Source: Pseudomonadota bacterium (GTDB taxonomy: Bacteria; Pseudomonadota; Alphaproteobacteria; Rhodospirillales; Casp-alpha2). Taken from it: a stretch of DNA of 7,131 nt. The notes under the pieces are model-generated. The model did not search any database. It saw only the letters and a list, made by a program, of their open reading frames with translations, and was not told where the DNA came from. The first letter of the stretch is position 1. Every line of letters begins with the position of its first letter. The position numbers and the translations under genes are program-made. The stretch lies in assembly GCA_022563215.1 (NCBI GenBank), contig JADFNT010000085.1, forward strand, positions 1 through 7,131, in the 5' to 3' direction. Of this stretch, positions 1 to 5,359 are shown one piece after another.

Positions 1-1
1 C

Positions 2-493
2 AACATCCAAAACCTGAAATTTCTGGTCGTCGATGATGACATCCACATGTGTCGTCTCATTTCGACGATCCTGGATTCGCTTGGGAGCAAGGAGGTCCAA
101 ACCGCCAGCTCCGCCGATAAGGGATTCAAGATCCTTTTCGAATTCGAGGCGGACATGGTCATCTGCGCCCTTAGGATGGAGCCCAAGGACGGGATCGAAT
201 TCACCAAGATGCTGAGAACCCTGGACAACAGCCCAAATCGTTACGTCCCGATCATCATGCTTACGGGGCACTCGGAAAAAAGCATCGTGGAATCCGCCCG
301 GGATGCCGGGGTGCACGAATTCCTGGCCAAGCCCGTATCGGCCACGAAGCTGTACGGTAAAATTCGAAGCATCATCGACCACACTAGGAGCTTTATCCGA
401 ACCGATGATTATTTCGGGCCGGACCGGCGGCGGCGCGATGATCCCGACTATAAAGGCCCGGAACGGCGAAAAGGCGGCAAAAAAAACAATTAG
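2..493 (+). CDS. Response-regulator receiver-domain protein lacking the phospho-Asp (5' end outside window)
   Basis: A single-domain CheY-like receiver; the reading frame enters at position 2 and the start codon lies upstream of the window. Residues are numbered from the first visible codon. Seen: beta-1 'FLVVDDD' with acidic pocket D11/D12, switch Thr88 in 'IIMLTGHSE', and conserved Lys110 in 'EFLAKPV'. The phospho-accepting position, after beta-3 in 'MVICALRMEPKDGIEF', is Ala56 (GCC, 167-169) where the family has Asp. The nearest Asp, D63, is the ordinary 'DG' of the following loop. After the receiver comes a short basic tail with two related motifs, 'YFGPDRRRR' and 'YKGPERRKGG', and no DNA-binding output domain. 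Such proteins normally relay phosphate or regulate through protein contacts in the cytoplasm; this one is probably an atypical pseudo-receiver, unless the Ala is a sequence error. An HPt gene follows 144 bp downstream on the same strand. Confidence 0.93.
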   Translation, partial: NIQNLKFLVVDDDIHMCRLISTILDSLGSKEVQTASSADKGFKILFEFEADMVICALRMEPKDGIEFTKMLRTLDNSPNRYVPIIMLTGHSEKSIVESARDAGVHEFLAKPVSATKLYGKIRSIIDHTRSFIRTDDYFGPDRRRRDDPDYKGPERRKGGKKNN

Positions 494-543
494 ATTAAGT
501 CGTTAAAGAGAATTTAAGAATTTTGTCCATAAGTGGCTTACGC

Positions 544-571
544 TTGCCCTAGTCCCGGCCTTCCATATAAG
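544..571 (+). promoter_or_regulatory. Possible sigma-70 promoter for the HPt gene
   Basis: TTGCCC (544-549, four of six matches to the -35 consensus), a 16-bp spacer, and TATAAG (566-571, five of six matches to the -10 consensus). The predicted transcript would start near 578, leaving a leader of about 60 nt before the ATG at 638. This is a pattern match only. Read-through from the upstream receiver gene is also possible, since no clear terminator was found in 494-637. Confidence 0.4.
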
Positions 572-637
572 CTAAAAGGGCTTGGGGTAAGCCGGGTAAC
601 ACAATTAGCATTGTCTTTTTAATCGGGGCGAAGCGTT

Positions 638-1123
638 ATGGCTGAAGATAAATTAGAAGTCATCAACCCTCCCAACACGCTAAAACAGAAAGTCGGCACC
701 GGTAGGCCGGGCGCCGTCGACCTTGAAGCCCTGCAACGGGCCGAAGAGGTGATCATCTGCATGACCGACAGTTACCTGGACTGGGTCGTCGAGGATCTCA
801 AGAAAATCGACCAAGCCTATGCGAAACTGGAAGCGGCGACGGGCGACCGGAAAGAGGAAATGGAAGCGGTTTTCGATGTTTCCCACGACATCAAGGGCCA
901 AGGGGGCACGTTCGGTTATGACCTGATGACGGCGATCGCCACCGAACTTTGCCGGTTGATCGAAAGGACGGACAAGATCGGCGACCAAGAGGTCGAGGCG
1001 GTAAAGCTCCATATTGCTTCGCTGAAACTGGTCATCGGCGAGGACATGAAGGGCCAGGGCGGAAAGGCCGGCGAAGAAATGCTCTCCGGGCTGCAACAGG
1101 TTTGCGAAAAGCTCCTGACCTGA
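638..1123 (+). CDS. HPt (histidine phosphotransfer) domain protein
   Basis: 161 residues. The N-terminal 25 or so residues are polar and look unstructured; the rest is predicted helical. The HPt signature is 'FDVSHDIKGQGGTFGY', with phospho-accepting His83 and the family's Lys86-Gly87 three residues after it. This is followed by an amphipathic helix ('LMTAIATELCRLIER') typical of the four-helix HPt bundle. There are no kinase, receiver or membrane segments, so it is a free cytoplasmic phosphotransfer protein shuttling phosphate between hybrid kinases and response regulators. It sits downstream of a receiver gene on the same strand, which suggests a phosphorelay partnership, though that receiver lacks its Asp. 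The motif 'KGQGG' recurs near the C-terminus (138-142) in 'GEDMKGQGGKAGEEML', with Glu135 at the position of the His. The ATG at 638 has a purine-rich stretch (GGGGCGAAG) a few bases upstream. HPt identity is strong; the pathway served is unknown. Confidence 0.9.
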   Translation: MAEDKLEVINPPNTLKQKVGTGRPGAVDLEALQRAEEVIICMTDSYLDWVVEDLKKIDQAYAKLEAATGDRKEEMEAVFDVSHDIKGQGGTFGYDLMTAIATELCRLIERTDKIGDQEVEAVKLHIASLKLVIGEDMKGQGGKAGEEMLSGLQQVCEKLLT

Positions 1124-1212
1124 TCGGCGTTCAAAATTCCGGCAAAATTCGACGCTTTCACGGCCATGCGCCGGCCTGTGGGCATTGGCTGATTCGTCTT
1201 GACCGAACTTTC

Positions 1213-1258
1213 AGCGTGTCAGGTTTGATGCGCGATCACACGATCAAACCTGCGTTCA
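1213..1258. repeat. Degenerate copy of the intergenic palindrome
   Basis: Perfect 10-bp arms CAGGTTTGAT (1220-1229) and ATCAAACCTG (1243-1252) around a 13-nt loop. The left side (AGCGTGTCAGGTTTGA) matches the minus-strand arm of the palindrome at 1314-1359 (AGCGCGTCAAGTTTGA) at 14 of 16 positions. This second copy appears to be decayed and carries an enlarged loop. It lies about 90 bp after the stop of the HPt gene and could help end its transcript, but no T-run follows. Confidence 0.6.
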
Positions 1259-1277
1259 GGCGCCACTAAGGCTGACG

Positions 1278-1313
1278 CCCGCTACGCGGCGGGTTGCGGC
1301 ATGCGCCGCAACC
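1278..1313. repeat. Two GC-rich hairpins between convergent genes
   Basis: The first is CCCGC (1278-1282) with GCGGG (1288-1292). The second is GGTTGCGGC (1292-1300) with GCCGCAACC (1305-1313), a perfect 9-bp stem with loop ATGC. They abut the larger palindrome that starts at 1314. The strong stems could pause or stop transcription from either side. No T-run follows, so a classic intrinsic terminator is not shown. Confidence 0.55.
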
Positions 1314-1359
1314 AGAGCGCGTCAAGTTCGAATGATTCCATTCAAACTTGACGCGCTCT
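1314..1359 (-). repeat. 21-bp-arm palindrome overlapping the stop codon of the wHTH gene; possible terminator
   Basis: Arms 1314-1334 and 1339-1359 are complementary at 20 of 21 positions around a 4-nt loop (1335-1338). In the minus-strand RNA the single odd position becomes a G-U wobble, so the stem is complete in that direction; in the plus-strand RNA it is a C-A mismatch. The stem includes the last two bases of the TAG stop of the minus-strand gene at 1358. It lies between convergent genes, where it may act as a terminator or RNA 3'-end protector. No U-run follows the stem. It resembles the dispersed palindromes found in many alphaproteobacterial genomes (from general knowledge, not checked here). 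Confidence 0.75.
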
Positions 1360-1900
1360 AACCCAGGCGATCACGGAAATCCCTCAGCCAGGCAAGACGG
1401 GATTCCAGTTCCTGAATGTCGCGATCCAGCCATTCCAACAAATACCCGCCGTCTTCGGCGTGATGTTGGCGCAGTTGATCCAGGCGGGCCAACTCGATCT
1501 CTTGGCCCTCGATAAGGATGTCGGCCTGGTTGTGTTGACCTGTTTGGTCCAGAAGATGCAGGAAACGGAACTTCAAGGCGACGATCAGCTTGTTCATCTC
1601 GCTGGCCTGGGCACGGACGTTGGCGGTCAACAGGGAGCGCAGCTCGGCTTCGCCGGATTCGGTGATTTTAAGAACCGCGTCGTCCTCCATGCCGATGCCG
1701 TCGACGGCGGTCACCAGCCCTTCGTATTTTAGAAGCTCCAGGGACGTGCCCATGACTTCGAGGGACGGTCCGGTGATATGGCTGACGAAATGGCGGATGG
1801 CATTGGCCAGGGCGCTGTAGCGCATCGGTCCCGAGGCCAGCGTCCCCAAGGCGCAAAGCCTAACGGCTTCCTTCGGGGTCAGGGTGTTGTCCGCATACAT
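1358..1900 (-). CDS. PadR-like winged-helix protein
   Basis: 180 residues from the chosen ATG. The N-terminal part (about residues 5-90) reads as a winged helix-turn-helix: 'TPKEAVRLCALGTLASGPMRYSALANAIRHF', then 'EVMGTSLELLKYEGLVTAVDG' as the recognition region and 'LKITESGEAEL' as the wing, which is typical of PadR and related regulators. The C-terminal half ('MNKLIVALKFRFLHLL' and 'LARLDQLRQHH...DIQELESRLAWLRDF') is helical and coiled-coil-like, as in the PadR dimerisation domain. The ATG at 1898-1900 was chosen because homology-like sequence begins there and AAGGAATGGAA lies upstream. An in-frame GTG at 1955-1957 would add 19 residues but has a poor ribosome site. It lies 116 bp downstream of hemA on the same strand and may be cotranscribed. 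The stop codon reaches into a large hairpin. It probably binds DNA; its target and any ligand are unknown, and the exact family is not certain. Confidence 0.65.
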   Translation of the reverse strand: MYADNTLTPKEAVRLCALGTLASGPMRYSALANAIRHFVSHITGPSLEVMGTSLELLKYEGLVTAVDGIGMEDDAVLKITESGEAELRSLLTANVRAQASEMNKLIVALKFRFLHLLDQTGQHNQADILIEGQEIELARLDQLRQHHAEDGGYLLEWLDRDIQELESRLAWLRDFRDRLG

Positions 1901-2016
1901 CGCGAAATTCCATTCCTTTTCAACGGCAAAATACCGACCGTCGGGGTGGAAGTCCACTCAGCTCTATGAACAAACAAGGCGGGGAATAAACGCAAAAGCG
2001 GCTTGGATGACCTGAA

Positions 2017-3345
2017 TCAGGCGGCGAATTTCAGGCCCAGGCTGGCCCAGACTTCCTTCAGCGCCGAAACCAAGTGGTCCATGTCGGCATCGGAGTGAAG
2101 GGGGGTCGGGGTGAAGCGCAGCCTTTCGGTGCCGCGTTCCACGGTCGGGAAATTGATCGGCTGCACGTAAATCCCGTATTTATCCAGAAGGATATCCGAA
2201 GCCTGCTTGCATAGCACCGGATCGCCGATGGGCACCGGCACGATATGGGTCGTTGATGACGCCATCACCGCGATGCCGGCCTCGGAAAGGCGGCGTTTCA
2301 GGGTCGCCGCGCGTTCCTGGTGCTTTTCGCGGATTTCGTTGTGTTCCTTCAAATAGCGGATGGAAGCCAATGCCGCGGCGGCAACGCCGGGAGGCATGGA
2401 GGTGGAAAAGATGAAACCGGTGCCGTAGGAGCGCAGGAAATCGCAAAACGCCGCCGACCCGGCGACATATCCGCCGACCACGCCGAAGGCCTTGGCCAAC
2501 GTTCCCTGAATGACCGTCAGCCTGTCCATCAGGCCTTCGCGTTCGGCGAAGCCGGCGCCCCGTTGCCCGTAAAGGCCAACCGCATGGACTTCGTCGATAA
2601 AGGTCATGGCCCCGTATTTATCGGCGACGTCGCAGAATTCCTTGATCGGCGCCACGTCACCGTCCATGGAATAGACGGATTCGAAGGCCACCAGCTTTGG
2701 GCGCTCGATGGGGTATTCGCTCAGCAGGCGCTCCAGGTCTTCGACGTCGTTGTGCTTGAAGATTTTTTTCTCGGCCTTCGAATGGACGATGCCTTCGATC
2801 ATCGAATTATGGTTCTGGGCGTCGGAAAGGATAACGCAGTCCGGCAGCATGGCGCCCAGTGTGCTTAACGCGGTCAGGTTGGCGGTCCAGCCGGAGCCGA
2901 AAATCAGCGCCGCTTCCTTGCCGTGCAGATCGGCCAGCTCTTGTTCCAGGAGCACATGGTAATGGTTGGTGCCGGCAATGTTGCGGGTGCCGCCGGCGCC
3001 GGCGCCGCATTTGTCGATCGCGGTTTTCATCGCCTCCAACACATCCGGGTGCTGGCCCATGCCCAGGTAATCGTTGGAACACCAGACCGTGACTTCGTTG
3101 ACGGCGCCGTCGCGGTAATTGAAGGCCTTGGGAAAATCCCCGGCCTTACGCTCGAGGTCGGCGAAAACCCGGTAACGGCCTTCCTTCCTCAGGGTGCCGA
3201 TTTTGCCGGCGAAAAATTTTTCATAGTCCATGGATTGCTGCCCAGGATGGTCAAAAGGTTTATCATTGGAATCTCTCATGGATTCCCGTGACGCACTATA
3301 CACCGGGGATTTATTCTTTTTCGACTGTTTTAATGCCATGTTCAT
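2017..3345 (-). CDS. hemA: 5-aminolevulinate synthase
   Basis: PLP enzyme of the alpha-oxoamine synthase family: glycine plus succinyl-CoA gives 5-aminolevulinate, CoA and CO2, the first step of the C4 (Shemin) route to heme, corrins and chlorophylls, in the cytoplasm. Seen: '[16 protein letters not shown]' (86-100), glycine-rich '[17 protein letters not shown]' (114-130), '[12 protein letters not shown]' with His179, 'FIDEVHAVG' with Asp251 for the pyridine nitrogen, 'GTLAKAFG' with PLP-binding Lys285, and '[10 protein letters not shown]' (404-413). The usual alphaproteobacterial start corresponds to Met39 ('[14 protein letters not shown]'). The Met1 chosen here has the best ribosome site (AGAGAGG, 8 nt spacing), giving a 38-residue polar, Lys/Ser-rich extension; Met23 is a second option. 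Small departures from the common pattern are 'DAQNHNS' for 'DALNHAS' and 'RSYGTGF' for 'RSYAPGF'. A winged-helix gene follows. Serine palmitoyltransferase or KAPA synthase are the relatives to exclude, and the ALAS-type motifs argue against both. Confidence 0.96.
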   Translation of the reverse strand: MNMALKQSKKNKSPVYSASRESMRDSNDKPFDHPGQQSMDYEKFFAGKIGTLRKEGRYRVFADLERKAGDFPKAFNYRDGAVNEVTVWCSNDYLGMGQHPDVLEAMKTAIDKCGAGAGGTRNIAGTNHYHVLLEQELADLHGKEAALIFGSGWTANLTALSTLGAMLPDCVILSDAQNHNSMIEGIVHSKAEKKIFKHNDVEDLERLLSEYPIERPKLVAFESVYSMDGDVAPIKEFCDVADKYGAMTFIDEVHAVGLYGQRGAGFAEREGLMDRLTVIQGTLAKAFGVVGGYVAGSAAFCDFLRSYGTGFIFSTSMPPGVAAAALASIRYLKEHNEIREKHQERAATLKRRLSEAGIAVMASSTTHIVPVPIGDPVLCKQASDILLDKYGIYVQPINFPTVERGTERLRFTPTPLHSDADMDHLVSALKEVWASLGLKFAA

Positions 3346-3611
3346 CGACCGCGCCTCTCTATCCGATACCGTCCGTTAACCCCAATACACAAGCTTTCCT
3401 GGGCATTATTCCCTTGCCTCGGGCTTAAACCCGTCCCCTCCAGGATCACAATACTTTTCGACCATAACCAGGCTATGTCCGGTATTTGTCGGAATGTATC
3501 GGAAGATTTCACTCCAAATCGTTCCCGGCCCCTCCTCAACGGAGGCAAAGAATAACGGCGAAAAGGGGGTGGGGGCCTTGATCGCGGTTAATTGGCGGCG
3601 CAATTGGCGTT
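3346..3611. other. Intergenic region upstream of hemA
   Basis: 266 bp without a convincing gene, between the end of the aminotransferase and the start of hemA, both on the minus strand. It must hold any separate hemA promoter and the 3' end of the aminotransferase transcript. I see no clear terminator hairpin with a T-run and no convincing -35/-10 pair. Two minus-strand frames here open only with TTG and have no recognisable protein. A TTGAT-N4-GTTAA match on the plus strand (3576 region) is only half of an FNR-type site. Confidence 0.5.
3354..3360 (-). promoter_or_regulatory. Ribosome-binding site supporting the long hemA start
   Basis: On the minus strand AGAGAGG ends 8 nt before the ATG at 3343-3345. 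The alternative ATGs at 3277-3279 (preceded by CACGGGAATCC) and 3229-3231 (no clear purine-rich site) are less well served. This favours translation of the 38-residue extension, though initiation at more than one ATG is possible. Confidence 0.5.
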
Positions 3612-5000
3612 TTAAGTGGCGACCGAGCCGTTTTCCTTGACCCAGGTCCAGGTCGCCTCAAGGGCCCTGTCGATGCATCCGAGCAGTTCGTCTATTTCGG
3701 CCTCGGAAATGATAAGCGGCGGGCAGACGGCGAGGGTGTCGCCGATGGCGCGGATCAGCAGCCCTTCCTCCTGTGCTTGGCTTTGGAAATGGCCGCCGAC
3801 GCCGAGTTTTGGGTCGAAAGCCTCCTTGGTGGCCTTGTCGCGGACCAGTTCAATCCCGGCGATCAGCCCGACGGCGCGGACTTCGCCGATAAGGGGATGA
3901 TCGGCGAATTTCCGGAGCCCGTCCTGAAAGCGCGGGCCAAGGGCGCGGACCCGGCCGACGATATCGCGTTCTTCGTAGATGTTCAGGGTTTCCAACGCCA
4001 CCGCCGCGGCCACGGGATGTCCGCCATAGGTGGACCCGTGGCCGAAAAGGCCCAGCTTTTCGCTTTCCTTGACCATGGCCTGGTAAATGGGTTCGGAAAT
4101 CATCAGCGCCGCTATCGGGATATAGGCCGACGACAGCGCCTTGGCGCAGGTGATCATGTCCGGCTTCATGCCATAGGTCTGCGTGCCCCACATGTTGCCG
4201 GTGCGCCCGAAGCCGCAGATCACTTCGTCGGCCAGCATCAACACGTCGTATTTTTTGAGCACGGCCTGGATTTTTTCGAAATAGGTCGCCGGCGGCACGA
4301 TGACGCCGCCCGCCCCCATGACCGGCTCGGCGAAGAAGGCGGCGATGGTGTCCGGGCCTTCTTCGACGATCAGCTTCTCCAGGTTCCCGGCGCAGCGCGA
4401 CGCGAAATCCTCTTCCGACTCGCCTTCTTCGGCCTGGCGGTAAAAATGCGGACAATCCGTGTGCAGGAAGCGCTCGATGGGCAGGTCAAAATCGTCGTGA
4501 ATGGGAGACAGCCCCGTCAGGCTGCCGGAGGCGACCGTAATCCCGTGATAGGCCCGGTGGCGGGAGATGATCTTCTTTTTTTGCGGCCGCCCGAGGGCGT
4601 TGTTGTAGTACCAGATCAGCTTGATCGCCAGATCGTTGGCTTCCGAGCCCGAATTGGCGAACAACACCTTCGACATCGGCACCGGGGCGATGGAGATCAG
4701 CTTCGCCGCCAGCTCGATGGTGACGTCGGGGGTCTTGTGGGCGAAGCCGTGGTAGTAGGGGAGCCTCTTCAGGGCCTGGGTGGCGGCTGCGATCAGGCGT
4801 TCCTCGGAGAATCCCAAAGACGTGCACCACAACCCGGCCAGGCCTTCGATATAGGTCCTGCCGCTGTCGTCCTGGACGCGGATGCCGTCGCCGCTGGTAA
4901 TGATCAGCGGGCCCCGATCCTGGTGATTCTTGAGATTGGTGTAGCCGTGCACATGATAGGCAATGTCGCGGCTGGCGGCGGAATTCCCCCGGTCGGTCAT
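3612..5000 (-). CDS. Class III omega-aminotransferase (amine/omega-amino acid:pyruvate type)
   Basis: 462 residues, full length for fold-type I, class III PLP aminotransferases. It moves an amino group from a terminal amine or omega-amino acid to an oxo acid, usually pyruvate, in the cytoplasm, normally as a dimer. Seen: 'GLAGLWCTSLG' with Trp58, phosphate-binding 'NSGSEAND' (116-123), 'RAYHGIT' with Tyr151 stacking on PLP, 'LADEVICGFGRTG' with Asp258, 'ITCAKALSSAY' with catalytic Lys287, 'HGSTYGGHP' with Thr324 completing the phosphate site of the partner subunit, and Arg417 in 'LLIRAIGD', where omega-transaminases of the Chromobacterium type have their substrate-switching Arg. The nearest characterised groups are putrescine-, GABA- and beta-alanine:pyruvate aminotransferases; the actual substrate cannot be read off. 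AAGAGGA lies 7 nt before the ATG. It diverges from the ACP-FAAL gene across a MITE-like element whose edge supplies a promoter-like -10. A long frame on the opposite strand is only its shadow. Confidence 0.95.
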   Translation of the reverse strand: MTDRGNSAASRDIAYHVHGYTNLKNHQDRGPLIITSGDGIRVQDDSGRTYIEGLAGLWCTSLGFSEERLIAAATQALKRLPYYHGFAHKTPDVTIELAAKLISIAPVPMSKVLFANSGSEANDLAIKLIWYYNNALGRPQKKKIISRHRAYHGITVASGSLTGLSPIHDDFDLPIERFLHTDCPHFYRQAEEGESEEDFASRCAGNLEKLIVEEGPDTIAAFFAEPVMGAGGVIVPPATYFEKIQAVLKKYDVLMLADEVICGFGRTGNMWGTQTYGMKPDMITCAKALSSAYIPIAALMISEPIYQAMVKESEKLGLFGHGSTYGGHPVAAAVALETLNIYEERDIVGRVRALGPRFQDGLRKFADHPLIGEVRAVGLIAGIELVRDKATKEAFDPKLGVGGHFQSQAQEEGLLIRAIGDTLAVCPPLIISEAEIDELLGCIDRALEATWTWVKENGSVAT

Positions 5001-5045
5001 GCAAAAATCCTCTTAGAGATTGGGCCGCCCTTTTGGCCCATGTCA

Positions 5046-5054
5046 TTTATACCA
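5046..5054 (-). promoter_or_regulatory. Extended -10 promoter at the edge of the inverted repeat, facing the aminotransferase
   Basis: On the minus strand the sequence is TGGTATAAA: a TGN extension followed by TATAAA (five of six to the -10 consensus). The TGGTAT part belongs to the terminal inverted repeat and the AAA comes from flanking DNA. No good -35 is found 17 bp upstream (GGGCCT), which fits an extended -10 promoter. The start codon at 5000 is about 45 nt further on. Pattern match only. Confidence 0.45.
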
Positions 5055-5311
5055 AGGATCGATGATAAAGGCCCATAGAGACGGCTACCCTTGGTTTTCG
5101 GCGAGGCGCGCCCGGCGCAACGATGCGGGACATCGTAAGACGGGGGCAACGACGTCCGAAAGCCACGGGAAGCCGCCGTTCCGGTCGCGTCCGCTTATCC
5201 CCGGAGGGCGTCAGGAAGCCTTGACGATGCCCCGCATCGCCCGCGGCTTCCTTCCTACCCGGGGAAAAGCTGACACGATCTCTAGGGGTCTTTATCATCG
5301 ATCCTTGGTAT
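5049..5311. mobile_element. MITE-like element with 33-bp terminal inverted repeats and no transposase
   Basis: The left end (5049-5081) begins ATACCAAGGATCGATGAT, and the right end (5279-5311) is its reverse complement. The outer 22 bp are identical and 31 of 33 match overall. The 263-bp element has no credible protein; the short frames inside start within the repeats. Further in, at the same distance of 39 bp from each repeat, CGATGCGGGACATCGT (5121-5136) matches the reverse complement of 5224-5239 at 15 of 16 positions. The whole is therefore an interrupted palindrome with arms of about 90 bp. A TA (5050-5051 and 5309-5310) bounds both ends, compatible with the TA target duplication of IS630/Tc1-type transposons, but it could also be part of the repeat. 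It is probably a non-autonomous element moved by a transposase encoded elsewhere. It fills most of the divergent region between the aminotransferase and the ACP-FAAL gene. Confidence 0.75.
5214..5251. repeat. Nested hairpin inside the MITE-like element
   Basis: GGAAGCC (5214-5220) pairs with GGCTTCC (5245-5251). Between them CGATGC (5225-5230) pairs with GCATCG (5234-5239) around loop CCC. Together they could form a bulged stem in RNA or a cruciform in DNA. The corresponding place in the left arm has only a weaker hairpin, CGATG/CATCG (5121-5135). Confidence 0.55.
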
Positions 5312-5314
5312 GAG
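5306..5314 (+). promoter_or_regulatory. Weak extended -10 at the right edge of the inverted repeat, facing the ACP-FAAL gene
   Basis: TGGTATGAG: the same TGGTAT end of the repeat, here joined to flanking GAG, giving four of six matches to the -10 consensus. The GTG start at 5360 lies 45 nt beyond, the same distance as on the other side. There is no recognisable -35 (GGGTCT). This is a mirror of the stronger left-hand site and is speculative. Confidence 0.25.
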
Positions 5315-5359
5315 TCCTACAATTTTCATCATTCAGTTGAAAGAGCGGAAGGCCATAGG

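Noticed and set aside
535..593. Inverted repeat GGCTTAC (535-541) / GTAAGCC (587-593) before the HPt gene
   Set aside because: Only 7 bp with a 45-bp gap spanning the likely promoter; expected by chance and not terminator-like.
601..620. ACAAT/ATTGT mini-hairpin followed by CTTTTT
   Set aside because: A 5-bp, AT-rich stem is too weak for an intrinsic terminator and it lies in the leader of the HPt gene.
1934..1944. CCGA/TCGG hairpin between hemA and the winged-helix gene followed by TATTTT on the minus strand
   Set aside because: A 4-bp stem is too short to count as a terminator.
2017..3345. hemA as an oxoamine synthase dedicated to the ACP-FAAL gene (sphingolipid- or C5N-type)
   Set aside because: The motifs match ALAS throughout, the gene is on the opposite strand over 2 kb away, and ALAS is the normal housekeeping route in alphaproteobacteria.
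3576..3589. FNR-like TTGAT-N4-GTTAA site upstream of hemA
   Set aside because: Only one half-site fits TTGAT-N4-ATCAA, and it is about 240 bp from the hemA start.
3342..3603. Two minus-strand frames (65 and 68 codons) upstream of hemA
   Set aside because: Both open only with TTG and show no recognisable protein features; one runs over the hemA start in another frame.
3777..5078. A 433-codon open frame on the plus strand opposite the aminotransferase
   Set aside because: It is antisense to a clearly recognisable enzyme. Its composition (Gly, Arg, Asp, His-rich, no domain) is that expected from the complement of GC-rich codons.
5020..5313. Short frames on both strands inside the MITE-like element
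   Set aside because: Their starts lie in or beside the inverted repeats, and the Arg/Pro-rich translations have no recognisable domain. They arise from the palindromic GC-rich sequence.
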